Shown: one piece after another, positions 61,212 through 64,000 of the stretch
Layout of the letters: each line of letters starts with the position of its first letter
How positions within the stretch are numbered: the stretch's first letter is position 1
Source of the DNA: Paraburkholderia sp. BL21I4N1
GTDB lineage: Bacteria; Pseudomonadota; Gammaproteobacteria; Burkholderiales; Burkholderiaceae
Length of the DNA stretch: 64,000 nucleotides
Assembly: GCF_002973525.1 (NCBI RefSeq)
Contig: NZ_PVEN01000001.1
Coordinates: forward strand, 992,001 to 1,056,000
Reading direction: 5' to 3'
Translations under genes and position numbers: made by a program
The notes under the pieces: generated by a model
Seen by the model: only the letters and a program-made list of their open reading frames with translations
The model's database searches: none
What the model was told of the DNA's origin: nothing

Positions 61212-63623
61212 TCAGAACAACTGCTTTTGCCCCGACATCAAGGTCGTGAAGTCGTCGCGCAGCAACGGCAAGATGGCATCCGCAACGGGTTGCAATTGCC
61301 GCGTGAGATAGTGCTCATAGTCGATCGCCGAGCGCAGTGTTTCAAGCGGCTCGGGCCCGGCGACCGTCATCACATAGCTGATCCAGCCGCCGTTCTGGTA
61401 CTGCAGCGGGCGTCCCTGGCGGTGATTGAACTCGTCGGCCACGCGCGCCGCGCGCACGTGCGGCGGCACGTTGCGTTCGTATTCGCCGAGCGCCCGGCGC
61501 AGGCGCTTGCGATACACCAGTTGGTCGTCGAGCTTGCCGGCGAGCGTGTCGCGCACGTAATCGCGGACATAGTCCTGATACGGCAGCTGCTTGAAAATGC
61601 GCCGGTAAAGCTCCTGCTGAAACTGCTGCGCCAGCGGTGTCCAATCGGTGCGTACCGTTTCAAGCCCCTTATAGACGATGTCTTCGCTACCGTCCGGCCG
61701 AATCGTCAAACCGGCGTAGCGTTTCTTGCTGCCTTCTTCGGCGCCGCGAATGGTCGGCATGAAGAAACGCCGGTAGTGCCGCTCGAACTGCAGTTCGAGC
61801 GCGCTCTCGAGTCCGAACCGCGCGTGCAGATTCTCCCGCCACCACGCGTTGATATGCTCGACAATCCCGCGACCGATGCGGCTGGCGCGCTCCTCGTCAT
61901 GCGCGTGTTTGAGCCAGACGAAGGTCGAATCCGTATCGCCGTAAATCACCTCATAGCCTTGGGCCTGAATCAACTCACGCGTGGTGTGCATGATTTCATG
62001 GCCACGCATGGTGATCGACGACGCGAGACGCGGATCGAAGAAACGGCAGCCTGTAGAACCCAGCACACCGTAAAAGGCGTTCATGATGATCTTCAGCGCC
62101 TGCGAAAGCGCGGCGTTGTGCTCGCGCTTCGCGACTTCGCGCCCCTGCCAGACCTGCTCGACGATCGACGGCAGACAATGGCGTGTGCGTGAAAAGCGGG
62201 CGCCGAGAAAGCCGGGCACGGACTGGTCGTCGGCGGGATTCAGCATGCCCTCCACGAGGCCGACGGGGTCGATCAGAAACGTGCGAATGATCGACGGATA
62301 CAGACTCTTGTAGTCGAGCACCAGCACCGAATCGTAGAGCCCCGGCCGCGAGTCCATCACGAATCCGCCGGGGCTCGCGGCGCCCGCCACGTCGCCGAGA
62401 TTCGGCGCGACGTAGCCTTGCCGATGCATGCGCGGCATGTACAGATGCGTGAATGCCGCGACCGATCCGCCGCTGCGATCCGCCGGTAAACCAGTCACCG
62501 TGGCGCGCTCCAGCAGAAAGCGCAGCAACTCGGTCTTCGCGAAGATACGCGTGACCAACTCGCAATCCTTCAGGTTATAGCGTGCGAGCGCAGGTTTGTC
62601 TTCGTCGAAGCGGCGCTGGATTTCATCCATGCGCTGATACGGATTGTCGATCGCCTTGCCTTCGCCGAGCACCGAGCGGGACACGTGTTCGAGACTGAAC
62701 GACGGGAAGCTCCAGGTCGCGGAGCGCAGCGCCTCGATGCCGTCGATAATCAAACGTCCCGCCGCGCCGGCAAAGAAGTGATTCTGCTTGAGACCGTGCT
62801 CGCGCCATTCCATCACCGCACCGCCGCGACCGAGCCGCAACGGTACGCGATATTGTTCGGCATGCTGCTGTAACACCCGCAAATCGAACTGCACGAGATT
62901 CCAGCCGATGATCGCATCAGGATCATGCCGCTCCAGCCACGCATTCAGCTTTTCCAGCAACAGCGCGCGGGTTTCGCAGTATTCGAGCTCGAAGTCGAGT
63001 GCATCCGCCTCGCCCGCAGGACCGTTCGGCGGACCCAGCATATACACCTGGCGCTGCCCGCATCCTTCGAGCGCGATCGAATACAACTCGGCGTGCGCGC
63101 TGGTTTCGATATCGAGCGACACCAGCTTCAAAGGCGGCCGGTAATCCGTGGCCGGCTTGAGTTCCGCATTCAGCAATGGACCGCCGTTCTGCACCTCACC
63201 GCCGAACCACACCGGCGCGGTGATGAAACGCTCCATCATGTAGCGCTCGGGCGGAAAGACGTCCGCTTCGTAAATGTCGATACCGCCTTGTTTCAGGCGC
63301 TTTTCGAAGCCTGTCAATTGCCGGTACTGCGCACAGTAGAGCCCCATGACCGGTCGATGCTGAAAGTCGCGTAATTCGAGTGGGCGCAGATCGAGCGGCG
63401 CTTCGCGGCGCAGCACTGTTTCGGCGCGCTCGCGATGCTCGGCGGGAATGAATGCGACCGATGGTTGCGGGCGCAAGCGGATGTGACGAGGCCCGCCGTC
63501 TGTTGCCAGCCAGAATTCGACTTCCGTGCCGGCGGGCGTGTCACGCCAATGCCGGGTCAATATGAAACCCTGTTCAAGCTCGGTCAAACTGCCACCTCTA
63601 ATGCGGGCATCATCGCCGCGCAT
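61212..63623 (-). CDS. polB: DNA polymerase II (family B)
   Basis: An 803-residue polymerase; E. coli Pol II has 783. The 3'-5' exonuclease domain has Exo[10 protein letters not shown], Exo[11 protein letters not shown] and Exo[12 protein letters not shown]. The polymerase palm has motif [12 protein letters not shown], motif [14 protein letters not shown] and motif C YGDTDSTF. It is a damage-response, translesion-capable replicative-type polymerase, normally SOS induced. ATG 63623 is preceded by GGCGG; the frame to 63863 is open only by composition. It stands alone, divergent from a PRC-barrel gene. Confidence 0.95.
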   Translation of the reverse strand: MRGDDARIRGGSLTELEQGFILTRHWRDTPAGTEVEFWLATDGGPRHIRLRPQPSVAFIPAEHRERAETVLRREAPLDLRPLELRDFQHRPVMGLYCAQYRQLTGFEKRLKQGGIDIYEADVFPPERYMMERFITAPVWFGGEVQNGGPLLNAELKPATDYRPPLKLVSLDIETSAHAELYSIALEGCGQRQVYMLGPPNGPAGEADALDFELEYCETRALLLEKLNAWLERHDPDAIIGWNLVQFDLRVLQQHAEQYRVPLRLGRGGAVMEWREHGLKQNHFFAGAAGRLIIDGIEALRSATWSFPSFSLEHVSRSVLGEGKAIDNPYQRMDEIQRRFDEDKPALARYNLKDCELVTRIFAKTELLRFLLERATVTGLPADRSGGSVAAFTHLYMPRMHRQGYVAPNLGDVAGAASPGGFVMDSRPGLYDSVLVLDYKSLYPSIIRTFLIDPVGLVEGMLNPADDQSVPGFLGARFSRTRHCLPSIVEQVWQGREVAKREHNAALSQALKIIMNAFYGVLGSTGCRFFDPRLASSITMRGHEIMHTTRELIQAQGYEVIYGDTDSTFVWLKHAHDEERASRIGRGIVEHINAWWRENLHARFGLESALELQFERHYRRFFMPTIRGAEEGSKKRYAGLTIRPDGSEDIVYKGLETVRTDWTPLAQQFQQELYRRIFKQLPYQDYVRDYVRDTLAGKLDDQLVYRKRLRRALGEYERNVPPHVRAARVADEFNHRQGRPLQYQNGGWISYVMTVAGPEPLETLRSAIDYEHYLTRQLQPVADAILPLLRDDFTTLMSGQKQLF

Positions 63624-63758
63624 GATTTTACCGCCACGCGCGTGCAGTCCTGGCACGCTGGGTGCAACCGCGTCGCGCAGTCTGTATGATCGTCGTGCAG
63701 CGATTCCTTCGGCGCGGATTCCGCGCCGGTCAAGTCTACTAAGAACGGAGTAAACGAT

Positions 63759-64000
63759 ATGACTTTGAGCAAGCTTGTCATTGCGGTCGCAGTTGCTGCA
63801 ACCAGCCTGGGCGCGCAGGCGCAAGTCGCCGGCTCGCAGCCGCTGAGCGTCACGGTCGAACAATCCACCGCGCTGCTGAGCGGCTGGAGCGTGAAGAAGA
63901 GCATTCTCGGCAAGGCGGTGTACAACGATCAGAACGAAAAGATCGGTACGGTGCGCGATCTGGTGGTGGCGCCGGACGGTTCGCTGTCCGCAGCCATTGT
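63759..64000 (+). CDS. Exported PRC-barrel domain protein, truncated by the window end
   Basis: From ATG 63759 (GGAG eight bases upstream) the frame is open to the last base: [22 protein letters not shown] is a signal peptide, followed by about 25 linker residues and [43 protein letters not shown], the typical PRC-barrel beta pattern. PRC-barrel proteins of this periplasmic type are common and poorly characterised. The C-terminus is outside the window. Confidence 0.85.
   Translation, partial: MTLSKLVIAVAVAATSLGAQAQVAGSQPLSVTVEQSTALLSGWSVKKSILGKAVYNDQNEKIGTVRDLVVAPDGSLSAAI

Noticed and set aside
61125..62192. 355-codon plus-strand ORF opposite polB
   Set aside because: Antisense shadow of a DNA polymerase with all catalytic motifs on the minus strand.

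Overview
The window reads as chromosomal DNA of a high-GC beta-proteobacterium of the Burkholderiaceae, most likely Paraburkholderia. The grounds are strong G/C third-position bias, a Burkholderia-type trimeric porin, a heme-uptake operon in R-S-T-U-V order, many LysR/AraC/TetR/GAF regulators, a stand-alone DNA polymerase II and a GC-rich hairpin terminator style. No rRNA, tRNA, CRISPR array, phage or intact insertion sequence was seen. Species assignment is inference.

Layout. 0-7.9 kb: end of an acyltransferase, a chemoreceptor, a YheO/DauR-like regulator overlapping an ornithine-cyclodeaminase-family gene followed by a threonine-synthase-like PLP enzyme, and a secreted phosphoesterase. 7.9-16.1 kb: di-heme peroxidase, GT9 glycosyltransferase, fatty-acid desaturase, a divergent TetR/metallo-hydrolase pair sharing an operator, and a large exported protein of 23-residue repeats. 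16.1-22.6 kb: a patchwork with decayed pieces (MFS-transporter remnant, panB 3' fragment fused in frame behind a porin, glutathione-S-transferase 3' fragment) around a tryptophanyl-tRNA synthetase gene preceded by what looks like a Trp-codon leader-peptide attenuator. 22.6-29.6 kb: DUF1003, diguanylate cyclase, CorA/ZntB-type transporter, acetyltransferase, and a small regulon marked by three near-identical palindromes (GbsR/MarR regulator, SDR-DoxX membrane protein, DUF2269, DCC-type thiol oxidoreductase). 29.6-36.3 kb: TonB siderophore receptor with divergent AraC regulator, then an AcoR-like regulator without its ATPase domain and an NTF2-flavin monooxygenase fusion. 36.3-46 kb: two-component system with MipA/OmpV protein, an insertion-sequence remnant, LysR genes, an unusual metallo-beta-lactamase-fold protein overlapping a DsbA-like gene, VOC, orphan response regulator and acetyltransferase. 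46-52.4 kb: hmuRSTUV heme import under a Fur-like box. 52.6-64 kb: fused aconitase-family dehydratase with an MFS transporter, a GlxA-like regulator with a long palindrome, a cluster of exported NTF2-like, DJ-1/PfpI and SDR proteins, an inositol-phosphatase-family protein, DNA polymerase II and the start of a PRC-barrel protein.

The strongest candidate for something not routinely annotated is the trpS leader at about 19.81-19.96 kb. A 16-residue ORF containing W and WW lies between a good promoter and an intrinsic terminator whose 5' arm can pair with an upstream GGCGGC. This is the expected architecture of ribosome-mediated attenuation, here on a synthetase gene rather than a biosynthetic operon. 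The three-palindrome regulon near 28.4-29.2 kb is the second. All functions are from reading sequence motifs by eye; no database search was run.
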